Of a stretch of DNA of 64,000 bases, positions 33,601 to 45,135 are shown piece after piece. Source of the stretch: Odiellus spinosus (Eukaryota > Arthropoda > Arachnida > Opiliones > Phalangiidae). Location: contig OY987232.1 of the NCBI GenBank assembly GCA_963920705.1, positions 17,521,942 through 17,585,941 of the forward strand. The letters run 5' to 3'. The position numbers were made by a program, and so were the translations under genes. Numbering within the stretch: position 1 is the first letter of the stretch; every line of letters starts with the position of its first letter. The notes beneath the pieces were generated by a model, which worked only from the letters and a program-made list of their open reading frames with translations, was not told the DNA's origin and ran no database searches.

Positions 33601-34684
33601 CATATATAGAGGTGCAGAGTCGTACGTGACTCCAAATGCAGTCGTGTTTTCATTTACCCTTTCACTCAAAAGATCCATTACGGTTGGATAAATCAAAAGA
33701 TCAATATTCTTTAGATAATAGTTAATTGTTATTATATTTTAAGAGACGCGAGATAATTTGTGAGTTACCTTGGGAAGTTCTTCGCTGAAGTTTAAATTTG
33801 AAATTATTTCTTGCGAGATGGGTACCAATACAACTCTTAAATAATATGATAGTATATTAAAAGATGAGGTTCCCTTTAATCCGACTCCCTTTAATCCGAC
33901 TCCCTTTAATCCGACTCCCTTTAATCCGACTCCCTTTAATCCGACTCCCTTTAATCCGACTCCCTTTAATCCGACTCCCTTTAATCCGACTCCCTTTAAT
34001 CCGACTCCCTTTAATCCGACTCCCTTTAATCCGACTCCCTTTAATCCGACTCCCTTTAATCCGACTCCCTTTAATCCGACTCCCTTTAATCCGACTCCCT
34101 TTAATCCGACTCCCTTTAATCCGACTCCCTTTAATCCGACTCCCTTTAATCCGACTCCCTTTAATCCGACTCCCTTTAATCCGACTCCCTTTAATCCGAC
34201 TCCCTTTAATCCGACTCCCTTTAATCCGACTCCCTTTAATCCGACTCCCTTTAATCCGACTCCCTTTAATCCGACTCCCTTTAATCCGACTCCCTTTAAT
34301 CCGACTCCCTTTAATCCGACTCCCTTTAATCCGACTCCCTTTAATCCGACTCCCTTTAATCCGACTCCCTTTAATCCGACTCCCTTTAATCCGACTCCCT
34401 TTAATCCGATTTGGATCAACAGCGCTTTGATGACCAAGATCTTTTGGCATGAAATTTTATTACAATACTTTTATGAAAAACAAAATGCCCTTACTTGTTA
34501 AAATATCTTTGAAAATATGTCGCAATTCCCAAATAGATATCCATAAAGAATTTCGTATATAACGTAAACTTTAATAAAATAATTTAATATTATATAAAAA
34601 TATTTTTATCCCTTAAACCATTTAACAGATACTTACGTCCAATACCCCAATTTTTAACGTTTTATTCTGATGAAAGGTGTCCAT
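30661..34684 (-). CDS. Ionotropic-receptor-like ligand-gated channel (iGluR/IR family)
   Basis: Eight exons: 34637-34684 (or from a splice acceptor at 34715), 34495-34568, 33769-33835, 33538-33708, 32892-33051, 32278-32498, 31549-31838 and 30661-30874, joining without breaks to about 414 residues. The order fits the iGluR/IR fold: first ligand-binding lobe (TLKIGVLD), a membrane helix (TWLGILLSIMAVSFLLSFSE), a pore segment (WDSTMIFFFE), another helix (QRIICGVWILACVVIVSE), the second lobe (YLVHPMSFEIAKDKLF) and a final helix (IFKLFLYGQLISTLTVIFEF). It would act at the plasma membrane, perhaps in chemosensation; ligand unknown. No amino-terminal domain is seen. The start is inferred: the paralogue at 59990 has an ATG at the same position with an in-frame stop just before it. 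Introns carry three family A insertions and a 15-bp minisatellite. Confidence 0.78.
30926..31193. mobile_element. Family A MITE, truncated half of a composite
   Basis: Begins with a proper CAGAAGCC end but stops after GGGAATTTTAC, directly abutting the full copy at 31194. It lies in the last intron of the receptor gene. Confidence 0.85.
31194..31531. mobile_element. Family A MITE, full copy, 17 bp from a splice donor
   Basis: Complete 338-bp copy. The flanks do not match as a 7-bp duplication, consistent with recombination with the abutting truncated copy. On the gene strand it begins 17 bases into the last intron. Confidence 0.85.
31900..32266. mobile_element. Family B fold-back element, degenerate copy
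   Basis: Matches the inner arms of family B (AAACTTACCCTGAAAATAGG core), with both tips eroded. It lies in the intron between the 32278-32498 and 31549-31838 exons. Confidence 0.75.
32543..32880. mobile_element. Family A MITE, copy 7, 11 bp from a splice donor
   Basis: Full-length copy whose end lies 11 bases into the receptor intron after the exon ending at 32892. The flanks do not match, so its target duplication is lost or altered. Confidence 0.88.
33104..33441. mobile_element. Family A MITE, copy 8
   Basis: Full-length copy in the receptor intron between exons 33538-33708 and 32892-33051. The flanks GCGGATG / GTGGATG agree at six of seven bases. Confidence 0.88.
33871..34410. repeat. 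15-bp minisatellite, 36 units, intronic
   Basis: Exactly 540 bp of tccctttaatccgac repeated 36 times, essentially without variation; only the last base differs. Because the period is a multiple of three, several frames on both strands remain open (for example repeating GVGLK). The exons at 34495-34568 and 33769-33835 flank it with proper splice sites, so it is intronic rather than coding. Its near-perfect uniformity implies very recent expansion. Confidence 0.95.
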
Positions 34685-34766
34685 TTTAAATGCAAAACGT
34701 GTACCTTTCAGAGCCCTGCAATATTGAAAAGGAGATTATGACCTGGTACGAAAGGCATATATTATA

Positions 34767-35215
34767 TCAGGGCCGGATTAAGGGGGCAGACGGGCGCTAG
34801 CCAAATTAAGGCGCCTAAGATATCTGGTGATAATCAAATCCGAGCGATTATTTAACAAAAATTTCGAAAAACTTGACGTTAGTTATTAAATTTTAAATGA
34901 TTTCTGGGCGCGATGAATTACATCGTCCCAACCTTGAAAAAAGGCTACATCTTCAGTAGAAACTGGTTCTATTTTACGGCTATTTTTGTTAATTTCAAGC
35001 TTGGCTAAAGTATAGAAAATCCTATACTTTGTACCAACCTTGAATAAAGGCAACATCTTCGATACAAACGCGTGCTTTTTAACGGCTCTTTTATTCGTTT
35101 CCAAGGTTATTTTTATAATAAGGTATTTTCCCGAGTTTAAGCGTGATAAATGTTGAGCTTTCAAATTAGGGGAGCGCATAATTTTTGCCCCCAATAATTA
35201 TTTCCCACGCTATAT
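34767..35215. mobile_element. Possible hAT-like remnant
   Basis: Starts with CAGGGCCGGATTAAGG, a tip type common in hAT elements, and continues into GCGCC-rich sequence; no matching right end was found. A minus-strand open frame (34886-35194, 102 codons) contains two related halves (MLPLFKVGTKYRIFYTLAK and VAFFQGWDDVIH from a duplicated CCAACCTTGAA(T/A)AAAGGC block) and has no recognised domain. Confidence 0.4.
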
Positions 35216-36956
35216 ATTATTATATAATTCTTAAAAATTAATTTATTTTTTATTTAATAGGACATTGGATTTCGTATTAACTTCGTCTCATCTTCTCAAA
35301 ATTGGATTATCTCGGATTAACTTTTTAGTAACAAACACGTGTAAGTACCAGAACAATTTTCTTGCCATTATAGCATGGCTATTTTCTATTTTTGTGTTCT
35401 TAACCTAATCAAAGCCACAGGTAAATCAATCTTCAAGTTTACAAAGAGGCATATTAATAAATTGGTATGTGGTTCTGAAAGTTTATGCGTCAGAGCTTTC
35501 GCCCGAGGAGAGGGGGAAAATCAAAAAACTTCGGTTGAGATACGGAATTCGAAATTGCCCTCTAGCGGTTGAGATTGGAACTAGGCGGTGCTAATATCGC
35601 GCCCAACTTTCTAGACGTTTACGGGGATTAAAATGTATCGATGGGAAACGACTCTCCTCTCTCTGTCTCTCGCGAAACGAAGGAGAGTGTCTCGCCCGGC
35701 CGTCGCGATTTCGAGTCTGATTTACTCTAAAAAGAATATACTGTATTTCTGTACAAATTTCGGAATATTTAGGGTGAAACCGTGGACTGAGAAAATCGTA
35801 TTCACTTCATCGTCACCCGCAGTACGTCGTCATATAAAATTGAAGGATGATTTACTTGTGTCAAAGCCTATACTTACCTACATATAGTTTAATGGCCTTA
35901 TGCCAACACTCTCTTAATTACCAAAACCATATTATCGGGGTCAAACTCGCGCTATGAATCAATACGGGCATCGAAAATCAATTGACCCCGATTATTTTAT
36001 TTTGCCTACAACCCTTCAGTGTTTTCAGCAATATTAATTAATTTTAAATCTAATTAACCCGCTTGCATTACGAGCGCGGAGTTATTAGCCACGTTTGGGA
36101 GAGAACGTAGGTCATTCGGAAAGTTAGGCACTTGTGACCGACTCGAGCGTATCTTCTCCCGGTCGTAGGACCTTTGACCCTTAGAGAAACGTTGGCCATT
36201 AACTCTGCCGGGTCATTAAGGACCCCGTAAGTTTTACGTTGCGCTGCTGGTGTCCGTTTCTGGGTTGGAGCTCGCCGAAGAGTCACTTAGGGACTGTTAG
36301 GACCCGTGGGGTTTGGTTTTTAGGTTAAGGACTTTAGCTGTATTGCGCATTGCGATTTTTGTGATTTTCAGCTACTTGGAAGATTTGAAATCATGTTCCT
36401 GGAAAGTAGAGCTTACTTTTTTTTATACTTTCACTTTGTTGTCTTGATACTTAATTAATTTTGCTCATCAAGTAATTGAACACGATTAAAATTATTATTG
36501 TATCATGATTTGGGACTGTGAAGATAATCTTATTGTAAGAATTCGCGATTTGATAAATTAGTTTAATTTTAAAGATTCGCGATTACATAATTTCACCTCA
36601 TTTTGAAATATTCAAAATTTCCTTAATTAATAATAATTAATTTAATATATAAATTTATTGTGGCCATATTAATAAGGGCCCATTTTAGGTGTGGGTCTAG
36701 GCTCTTTTTTATATTCAGTAAATAAGATGTATAGCTCAGTTTTATCTTATTTCATGTTGTAATTACCTAATTACACAGCTTTCTTCGCTGACAAGACAAT
36801 TAACAACATAAACCTTATAATAATCTCTGCTTATTGAAAAATAGGTAGACCCTAGCGAAAATGTAACGCAACAAATAGGCAACTTTAACGCAACCATGAG
36901 TTTTTGTAGCAACTATCAGGCTACCATTCATGTATAATTAAACTTTCCCTGCTAAA
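35216..36956. other. Intergenic, unrecognised, with one GC-rich island
   Basis: No supported gene. The 35500-35720 and 36060-36330 parts are GC-richer than their surroundings and contain short open frames on both strands, none with a domain I recognise. Confidence 0.4.
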
Positions 36957-37345
36957 TAGGTCAGGGAAAAACGCTGTAAATGGTCAGGGAAAAACGCTGT
37001 AAATGGTCAGGGAAAAACGCTGTAAATGGTCATGGAAAAACGCTGTAAATGGTCAGGGAAAAACGCTGTAAATGGTCAGGGAAAAACGCTGTAAATGGTC
37101 AGGGAAAAACGCTGTAACTGGTCAGGGAAAAACGCTGTAAATGGTCAGGGAAAAACGCTGTAAATGGTCAGGGAAAAACGCTGTAAATGGTCAGGGAAAA
37201 ACGCTGTAAATGGTCAGGGAAAAACGCTGTAAATGGTCAGGGAAAAACGCTGTAAATGGTCAGGGAAAAACGCTGTAAATGGTCAGGGAAAAACGCTGTA
37301 AATGGTCAGGGAAAAACGCTGCAAATGGTCAGGGAAAACCTGGAG
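36957..37345. repeat. 23-bp TCAGGGAA minisatellite
   Basis: About 17 units of GGTCAGGGAAAAACGCTGTA plus AAT. It shares the GGTCAGGGAAAA core with the about 40-bp arrays at 29420 and 56845 but has a different second half. Confidence 0.93.
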
Positions 37346-38945
37346 AGGCAGATTTACGAGATTCTTGTAAAATTATTCATGCAAAACCTTAAGATTAAAT
37401 TATTTACCTAATTTTTAAGTAGTGTTCCCCTTGACCGCATCTGATCTCGTATTTAGGCGTTCTAAGGATCTCAAACTGTTGATATATTGTTATGCGCTGC
37501 ATTATACCTTATTTCTTATTCAAAGCAACACTTATGATAAGCCTAGCAACCCCTCAATAAATGAAAATTGTTGATAAATTGTAATTTCAACATAATACGT
37601 GTAATATGCTCCAATATTTCTTGAAGTAACGTAACCAAAGATATGGAAGGGAAACCTAGCTTTTCAGTAACTGCAACCTTCAATTGGTTCTTACCATAGT
37701 GTGCGTATATTCATTTGATGATTTACAACACTAGGAAAAAATTACATGTTATTTAACATGTCAAAATTTCGGGCCTTATATGAACATGAGCACTCAATTT
37801 TTTTAAATAGAGGTTGAAGAGGGAAAAAACGGTGTCAAAATCACGCGGATTTAATATCTTTATTCTGATTGGTCCGAGGTCCCAGGAAACCTGGGCTCTA
37901 GAATGTCGAGTTAAAAAGTTTTTCGTGTAGAAATGACCGTGTAAAATGGACAAAACATTGGTGTCCAAAAGTTATTTCCCGACCCAAAAATATCGAGGAA
38001 GAGTCCAAATCACTCTAGCCAGACAGGGGTGATGACTATTTTGCTTATTTTAAAGTGGTGGGAAATATACGGGGCGTTGTTTACTTTTATAGAATAAAAT
38101 GATATACTTTTGGTTATAATCGTAAAATCGATTTAAAAAAGAATTTAATTTTTCCATCTTTAATAGCCTCCCTTGAAGTAAAAGGTTATAGGTCATCATG
38201 AGTTAATTATCGAGCTCAAAATAAATATGGTTACATAGTAACTGAAAATGAATTATATGCCTACGTGCAATAAATATTTATTAATATCAATATGAGATTA
38301 CAAGCCGTAAACATTTTCATTGTTTTGGTTAAGATACGGAGCGTGATTATTTTTCTTGATTAAAATTAGAAGCCGATGAAACCCTCCTTTGAAGTTTATT
38401 ACTCCAGGGTCTTGTCTACCCCTCTCTGTATGGGTTAGTTTCAAAAAGCGCGATTCGTACGCCTCCTAACGGTAGATATTTTCGGAGCGGGAGTTCGTCC
38501 AGCGAATATCTCTAGCAGCCTCGGAGTTCGCCAAGTAATTACTTATCGTAATTAACAAATTACAAGTTATAAACAAACTAGCAACCAAACTTTTACTTTT
38601 CCGTGTAAATTAACGACCAGGGGGAGGTTTTTGGTTGATCGTGTCTGTATGTGTGACTGTTCTTAAGTCGGTAGTAAAGGTTTATTTAGTTACATAAACA
38701 CGATATGGTACTGATTTTTCTGGGACTAAGCTTCGTTTGATTAATTTCCCAGTCTATCGAACTCTTTCTTACCTCTCGTGGAAGCGGGTGGGCACGCTGT
38801 AGGCCAGACAGGTCTCGGATAATAAGCTCTATCGTGGCAAAACTCTCCCCCAAAACTGTTATGTATTTAAAAAATAATATTTATGGCAACTAAATCATTT
38901 ATTGCAAAACGAACGTAACTTACAATTACACGTGATTATAAAAAA
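37346..38945. repeat. Intergenic with repeat fragments (J, A, G)
   Basis: A family J piece at 37978-38113 (GACAGGGGTGATGAC and the terminal ACTTTTATAGAATAAA), a truncated family A element at 38368-38534 lacking its right half, and a family G piece at 38620-38850 (GGGAGGTTTTTGGTTGATCG then GGGTGGGCACGCTGTAGGCC). No gene is seen. Confidence 0.65.
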
Positions 38946-38961
38946 TTATTATAAATGAACT

Positions 38962-41068
38962 TTACCACCAAGCCGGTACTGACGACCAAGATCTGTCGGT
39001 TGGATCTTGATATGGTGTTTTATTTTCGCCTGGATTTGAATTGGCCCATCCCATGGTGTAAGTCGTACCAACTTTCTCAATGTCCTTTTTATTCTCGTAA
39101 GATGGTTGACTTTCCAATGGGTAATTTGAGGAATGAAATACTGGTACCTTGACTACCTTGTGAATGGCGAAAGGATGTGGTTGAATGTTTTGAGACGAGT
39201 CTGACCATCCACCCGCGTACTGCTTGTCCAATGTTTCGCCTATTTTTAGAGTACGATTTCCCAAGGATTCCAAATGATGGTGTAAACCAATATGGTGGAA
39301 AACAGGCATGGCTTGTCTGTTTGTATCTGCCTTTCTAACGTCTTCGTAATATTGAACATTACTTGGTGATATCGGGTGATATTTATAAATGACTTTTTGA
39401 GGACCATTCGCGACTGAATCATCAGTGTTACTTGTAGTACTCGGACCTCTGTTATCATTCGTCTCTTGACCCGAATTTGGCCAGTTACTACTAACGTAAT
39501 GTACGTGTGGGTGAAAAAATGGTAAATGTGGAAACTTTTTTATCAGAGGGTGAACTGCCCAACCAAAATGTGGTCTTTGTTGTTGAGCTTGTTGAGATTG
39601 TTGAGGTTGTTGCGGCTGTTGCGCTTGAGGGTTATATTCAACGTCAATTTTCCTGTTGTCCTCTTGAAACACGAAAGCGTGATGACGTGCTTGTGGCGTT
39701 GCAACACCCCTGTGTGGTCTAGGTGCGTATTGAACACCACTTCCTGGTGCAATACGCGGATCGTCAAAGGAGTATAGTGTTGGACCTGATGGGACAGCCT
39801 GTTCTAGAGGCTCATTAAACTGTTGTCTAGAATATTGGGGAAGAGCAATTGAGGGTGGGATTTTTCGTAGAATACCTTCTTCATTGATACGAGATTGAGG
39901 CGAATCATCTTTGACCTCTTCCTCTCCCGATAGATCGGAAGAATAGTAACTTGGTGCTGTTTCACCGAGTGTTACAGTCTCTACTGGTTTTTGTTGACCC
40001 TTTTCGGACTTTCTTAAGGACACACGTACACGAACTGGTGGTGCTTCGTGTCTAGCTCCACCAGCGTAGTAATGAAATACTGGGGAATGTTTAACGTGGT
40101 ATTTGACAGGAGCTACTTCAACTACTTTGGCGTTGGTAACCGATATAGCTTGAGGAGGCTTCCCAGAAGATTCGGGAGTTCCTGAATCGGAACCGTCAGT
40201 GGCTTTGACTTGGGCTCTAAATCCATTTTCATCTGCAACGTAGCTGACGACTCTTGTGTTACCTTTGTCATCTTTTACACCGTATGTCCCAATTTTAGCT
40301 CCTGATTTGTTACCAGATTCGCTTCTGAATGATCCTGATGAGCCAACGCGTTCATTGTACGCAAACTGATAATTGCCTAAACCCTAAAAAATGTTATTAA
40401 ATTAGTAATATTTTATCGTGGCTTTATCTCTAAGAACGAACTAGGGATTAGCTTTAAAAGGAGAATGCAAACTAAGCTGCGTTCATACTAGGCGGGAAAC
40501 CATCTTCTCTCGAATCGATTTGATTCGATTTCTCGAAACTGCTTCGGGAACCAGTTTCGTACCGATTCGGTTTTAACAAAAAACAAATTCAAAAATATAG
40601 AAAATATATTTTTTATAATGGCCCATTTTCGAAATGTTTTAAAATAAAAATTCCCCGCAATCTACGTCATCACTAAGGTCGTTTGATTTCCCTATTGTAG
40701 AGCCTACAGTTAATTCTCGTAAGTTCTGGCACCAGTGATAAGATCGCTTTCGCGCCGTCTTTCTCATAAAAGTACTTAATCCAGATCAAGTCAACTACCC
40801 TTTTATACGAATCTAATTACGTTCAGCCTCAATTTGTTTTTTCAACCATGACGTAATGGTCTAGTTAATTAATTTAATTATATTAAACATAATATAGACT
40901 CACATCATCTTTCCTAAAGACTCTACTAATGCCTCCAACTGGAACTTGTTCTGGTACAGCCGTTGTTAAGACCACTAACGCAGTGATCAACAAAAACTGC
41001 AAATATTTCAATCTCGAGTTATGAATCAAATTATATTTTTCGGACTACAAATTTTGTCTTACCTTCAT
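38962..41068 (-). CDS. Long cuticle protein with R&R domain and Gln/Pro/His-rich tail
   Basis: Three exons: 41063-41068 (Met-Lys), 40904-40996 and 38962-40383, joining to 506 residues. The leader is FLLITALVVLTTA; exon 2 ends SRVFRKDD. The R&R domain (GLGNYQFAYNERVGSSGSFR, then IGTYGVKDDKGNTRVVSYVADENGFRAQV) occupies roughly residues 34-105 and is not interrupted by an intron. NEPG is replaced by KATDGSDSGTPE. The remaining about 400 residues are low complexity: PVKYHVKHSPVFHYYAGG, a Ser/Glu stretch, a QAQQPQQPQQSQQAQQQ run, HLPFFHPHVHY, and a WANSNPGENK-containing end. It is probably a secreted cuticle matrix protein with a disordered tail. Family L fragments lie in its second intron and upstream, and a TATA box lies about 50 bp upstream of the ATG. 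Confidence 0.88.
40480..40810. repeat. Family L fragment in a cuticle-gene intron
   Basis: Contains CCCCGCAATCTACGTCATCA and CGTAAGTTCTGGCACCAGTG, both inverted relative to the 41320-41880 copies, so the two sets form an inverted pair around the 5' end of the cuticle gene. Confidence 0.7.
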
Positions 41069-41115
41069 GACGCCTTAAGTAACAATAATAAATGGCAACC
41101 CTTGAAGATGTTCTT

Positions 41116-41124
41116 CTATTTATA
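41116..41124 (-). promoter_or_regulatory. TATA box of cuticle gene 38962-41068
   Basis: Minus-strand TATAAATAG, 48 bp upstream of the ATG. Confidence 0.65.
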
Positions 41125-41319
41125 AAGACAGATACGAACCCCTTCTTTGTGCTGGCCCCTCGCAAAAATTTGGCCCGGGAAAAAATTGAAAGTAATATTT
41201 ATGCTAAAACTCGTCTGATATACTAAATTTTGCCCAAAGGGATGGGAACATCTAAAGGTCTAGTATCACATGATTTTGACTTCAAAATAAATAGGTAATT
41301 TTATTTCAAATAAATGACG

Positions 41320-41890
41320 TAGTTCATTTCTGGTGCCAGAACTTACGAGAATCAACTGTATTCTCTACAATAGCGAAATCAGACGACCATAGTGATGACG
41401 TAGATTGCGGGAGATTATAAAATGTATTTTTACAATCGTGGTATGTTTTTTTCAGCAGTCTTTTCAAAAAGGCTACTTAATTTAGATTTAACATAATTAA
41501 AACTCTATAACACCATCACTTTAATTACATTTGTAGAATACATTATGATCTAAGGTTCCATAGTGATGACGTAGATTGCGGGGAATTTTTATTTTAAAAA
41601 TTTCGAAAATGGGCGATTATAAAATATGTATTTTTACAATCGTGGTATATTTTTTCAGCAGTCTTTTCGAAAAGGCTACTTAATTTAGATTTAAGTTAAT
41701 TAAAACTCTATAACACCATCACTTTAATTACATTTGTAGAATACATTATGATCTAAGGTTCCATAGTGATGACGTAGATTGCGGGGAATTTTTATTTTAA
41801 AAATTTCGAAAATGGGGGATTATAAAATATGTATTTTTACTGTCGCTGTAATTTTGTTCTATGACTTATGTATATATATTTTGAATCGTT
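41320..41890. repeat. Family L, about 203-bp tandem units
   Basis: A tip-like block (TGGTGCCAGAACTTACGAGA) is followed by two units of about 203 bp with GGTTCCATAGTGATGACGTA at 41554 and 41757. The mirror-image array is at 49400-50060. Confidence 0.8.
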
Positions 41891-43637
41891 TTTTTAACGA
41901 TCTGCACGAAAATATGACTCAATTTCTATTTAGAATTCGCGAAAAACAGTGAAATCTTCACTTTAAAATATTAACTTTCTTATTGGTCCACGTATTCGTT
42001 TAAAAAAGAACGCTCCTGGGTTTTTTTCAATAATTTTACTTCTGTCTGTCTATCTATGGCTGATTAACCTTAAGGGCATAAAGCCGTACAATTAACATAA
42101 AAGTGAAAGTTAGTTTTTTTTATCGATAATTTATTTGAAACTATATTTAAGGAGAGTTTCGTTTGAACGTCCCTGAACTTGATCTTGGTGGTTTGAAGCT
42201 TCTTTATCACTTATTTAATTTGTAGTTATACAAGGCCCCTCTGACCGAATTCTTTAAAATGACGTGTTACCTCTAGGCCTAAAAACGCGACTATATTTTT
42301 ACCTCACCATGGGAATATAGGGAGGTATTGCGATTATCGTGTCTGTTAGTGTATCTGTCATCTGTTGGGTGTGTTCCTCTCTCCCGACTCAAAATATCGA
42401 GGAAGAGTTCAAATCACTCGAACCAGACAGGAGTGATGACTTTTGTTAGTGTATCTGATTATTTGGCACGATTAAAATGTAAACGATATTAATCGAACCA
42501 ACCAGGAGTACTTGAGTAACAATTACAAAAAGTCTTACGTATAACTATTATTAATTTACGTTAAAAGAGTCAAGTTAAGGCGGTAGTAAAGGGTTATTTA
42601 GTATGATGGAAAACACGAGATGGCGCATTTATTTTCGTTAATATGACCTCTCACGTTGGGTGGGCACGCTGTAGGCCAGACGGTGACGGGACTCGGATAA
42701 TATAGGGTCTATCGTGGCGCCATCTTAGAGTTTATCCGTAAAACACCGTTATAATATACGTTTCTAATCGTAATTAGATTAAAATTAAACTTAAAATTAA
42801 TCAAATTATACCACGAACTACGTCCGACTTTTAACAATTCGTCGGAAGTAAAGTTCTAGCGATATTAAAACGCGAGGTAATAGGTACGGAAATGATCCAA
42901 ATTTCGATTAAGTTATTTTTAAAAAAGATTCGCTAATCACTCTCGTTATAATTATCAAAATTACGTCATGAACTAGAGAAGATTTCAATTCAAATTTAAG
43001 TGAAAATCGCGAACTGATACCGTTTGTAGTTCGATTGATAATAGGTACGGAAAATTACCCTTTTTCGTGAGTTGCCCATCGTCAAAAATGGTCACGGCAT
43101 CACTTTATATTAATTATAAATTTTTTCTTAATCATGCAGTAGCAGTTAATTTAATTACATTATAAGACTTGTAAGCGTATCTAGAGGTTTCCTCTGCAGC
43201 TAGTATAATAAATTAAATTTCGAAGAACGAATGACTTATTCAAGGACATCACGTGATAATGATATGACCAAGGGTTCGTGAAACTCCGTGGAAAATAATA
43301 TCTTCAAAATTACAATCTCTATCTAAGAAAAAAAATTGTAAAACGCTCCGGGAACGAAAAACAGTCTCACGAAAACTTGTGATTTTTGAAAACACTTGTT
43401 TTATATCGAGTTTGAAAATAAAATTTAAGTGCCATGATAATTAAAATTTTTACTTGTAATATACATATTTAAGCTATAATTAATTGGACCCATCTTATAA
43501 TTGGCTAATAAGATTAATCTCTATTTTGCTCTATTTACAATTTATTCGAAATAATCATGGTAACTACATAGTCACTTAGTACAAAATTCAAAAACATAAT
43601 ATTTACATTGAACACAAACCAACAATCTAAACAAGGA
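41891..43637. repeat. Intergenic with family G and J fragments
   Basis: A family G piece runs from about 42300 (ATCGTGTCTG) through 42580-43080 (GGTAGTAAAGGGTTATTTAG, CACGTTGGGTGGGCACGC, GTCGGAAGTAAAGTTCTAGC). Its closest relative is 58250-58690. A family J fragment (42380-42440) is embedded. No gene. Confidence 0.6.
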
Positions 43638-45040
43638 TTAATGATGAATATTATGTTCATGGTGACCCTTTTGACCAACACCATTTCCATGATCTATCCT
43701 TAGAACATTTTGTCCATTGTAAAAAGCATCAGCTGCTTGATGAGTGATGGTACCTGGTTCGTTAGTTTCTATCTTAGCTCTAAATCCATCCTTATCGGCA
43801 ACGTAATTAACAGTGCGAATACGACCATCGATGTCCCGGATGTTATAGGAACCATATTTGTTGCCTTCGCTATCACCAGTTTCTCGACGTCCGTTGAAAG
43901 CCCCGAGATGGTCGTTGATGTCGTATCCGAATGAATACTGGTTTTGCTAAAGTATTCATCAAATAAGAACAAACCTCGTTAGTAACAAGGATTACTAAAA
44001 AATAAATTAAGTTAACCATAATGATCTTTAGATTACTCTAATTTACCAAAAGTATTGAATAATTCAAGCCAATAAAAGTCACATCTCGTGACGCTATTCG
44101 CGCAAAGCGAGCTAAGCCTAATCGTGATATACTCGCAAAGATACGCGAAACGAGATATTTGTGCAAAGCCCGCTAAGCCTAATCCTGATATTCGCTCAAA
44201 GCGTGCTAAGCCTAATCATAATATCCATGCGTACCCGCTAAAACTAATCCAGACATTCGCGATTAAGTTAGCTAAGCCTAATCCCAATATTTGCGCTTAC
44301 GTTAGCTAAGCCTAATCCAGATATCTACGCTAAAGTTAACTAAGCCTAATCCCGATATCAAGGAGGATCAGAGAAGGAGAGGAAATGTGGGGCTGCGTTG
44401 AGTTAGAGAGAGAAGAGCCAACCTCCCACTCGGGTGGAAAGGGGGGATAGGAAATTCTCGAGGTAAACTGTTGTCACGTGGTCGCTAGCTAGCGCGTCTC
44501 ATAAAGGATTCGTTTTACCCACGCGACAACATTTTACCACGAAACGTCTCTACCCCCGTTCTCCCAGAGTGGGAGTTTAGGCCGACGCAGTAGGAACCGC
44601 GCCGTCCCCACAGTTCCTCTCCTTCTCTGATCCTCCTTGCCGATATTTGCGTTTTAAAGTTAGCTAAGCCTAATCCCGATATTTCCGCTTAAGTTAGCTA
44701 AGCATAATCCCGATATTAATATAAAATCTGCACCTATAAATCTGTTTCCTTTTACTAAGGGGGGGGGGGGCGATCTGAGCAATCTCAATAATAAACGCGT
44801 TTTAATTCTAACCAGAATAGACATTGCTAAAACGGGGACCATATGAAATCCAAGAACCTCTTGTACTTACGTCCTGTTTTCGGAACACTGTACTGAAACC
44901 ACGTTCGTTGTCGTTAAATTGTCCATTTTCTCCCGCTAAGACTGTAACCAAAAGAGTTGCGCAAATAATCTGCAAACAAAGATTCCTAAATATATTTTGA
45001 AAACTCTTTGCAACCATTATTTAATTACCTTGTAATACAT
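43638..45040 (-). CDS. Cuticle protein, R&R chitin-binding type, His-rich tail
   Basis: Three exons: 45029-45040 (MYYK), 44871-44969 and 43638-43946, joining to 139 residues. The leader is IICATLLVTVLAG; the mature start ends STVFRKQD. The chitin-binding exon reads QNQYSFGYDINDHLGAFNGRR, then YGSYNIRDIDGRIRTVNYVADKDGFRAKI and TNEPGT, a close match to the extended R&R pattern. The tail is short and ends GHHEHNIHH, with His residues that could bind metal or join cross-links. It belongs with the two genes at 46.3 and 50.5 kb and the one at 54.6 kb: same 4-codon first exon, same exon phases, same TNEPGT ending. The second intron contains a degenerate tandem repeat and a family C element. Confidence 0.9.
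44095..44718. repeat. Degenerate about 34-bp GCTAAGCCTAATCC repeat, interrupted
   Basis: Roughly ten units of GCTAAGCCTAATCCCGATAT plus ATTTGCGCTTAAAGTTA variants, split by a family C element at 44359-44639. It lies in the second intron of the cuticle gene; a G11 run follows near 44760. Confidence 0.85.
44359..44639. mobile_element. Family C MITE, copy 4
   Basis: A 281-bp copy with perfect duplication CCGATAT (44352-44358, 44640-44646), derived from one unit of the surrounding tandem repeat. Confidence 0.92.
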
Positions 45041-45127
45041 CTTTGAATTTATTTCACCGATTTGTTCGCCTACTTTAAGATGGGATGAGTACAAGACTTG
45101 TGATATCGTTTCGATGTTAACTATCCC

Positions 45128-45135
45128 TTTTTATA
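45128..45135 (-). promoter_or_regulatory. TATA box of cuticle gene 43638-45040
   Basis: Minus-strand TATAAAAA, about 88 bp upstream of the ATG. Confidence 0.65.

Noticed and set aside
33739-34450. Open frames of about 190-230 codons on both strands with GVGLK, GSRIK or RLPLI repeats
   Set aside because: Pure translations of the 15-bp minisatellite, located between two spliced receptor exons.
35375-36286. Several 65-84-codon frames in a GC-richer island
   Set aside because: No similarity I recognise and frames occur on both strands, as expected by chance in GC-richer DNA.
33871-37345. Regularly repeated arrays considered as CRISPR
   Set aside because: Units are contiguous without unique spacers and the genome is eukaryotic.
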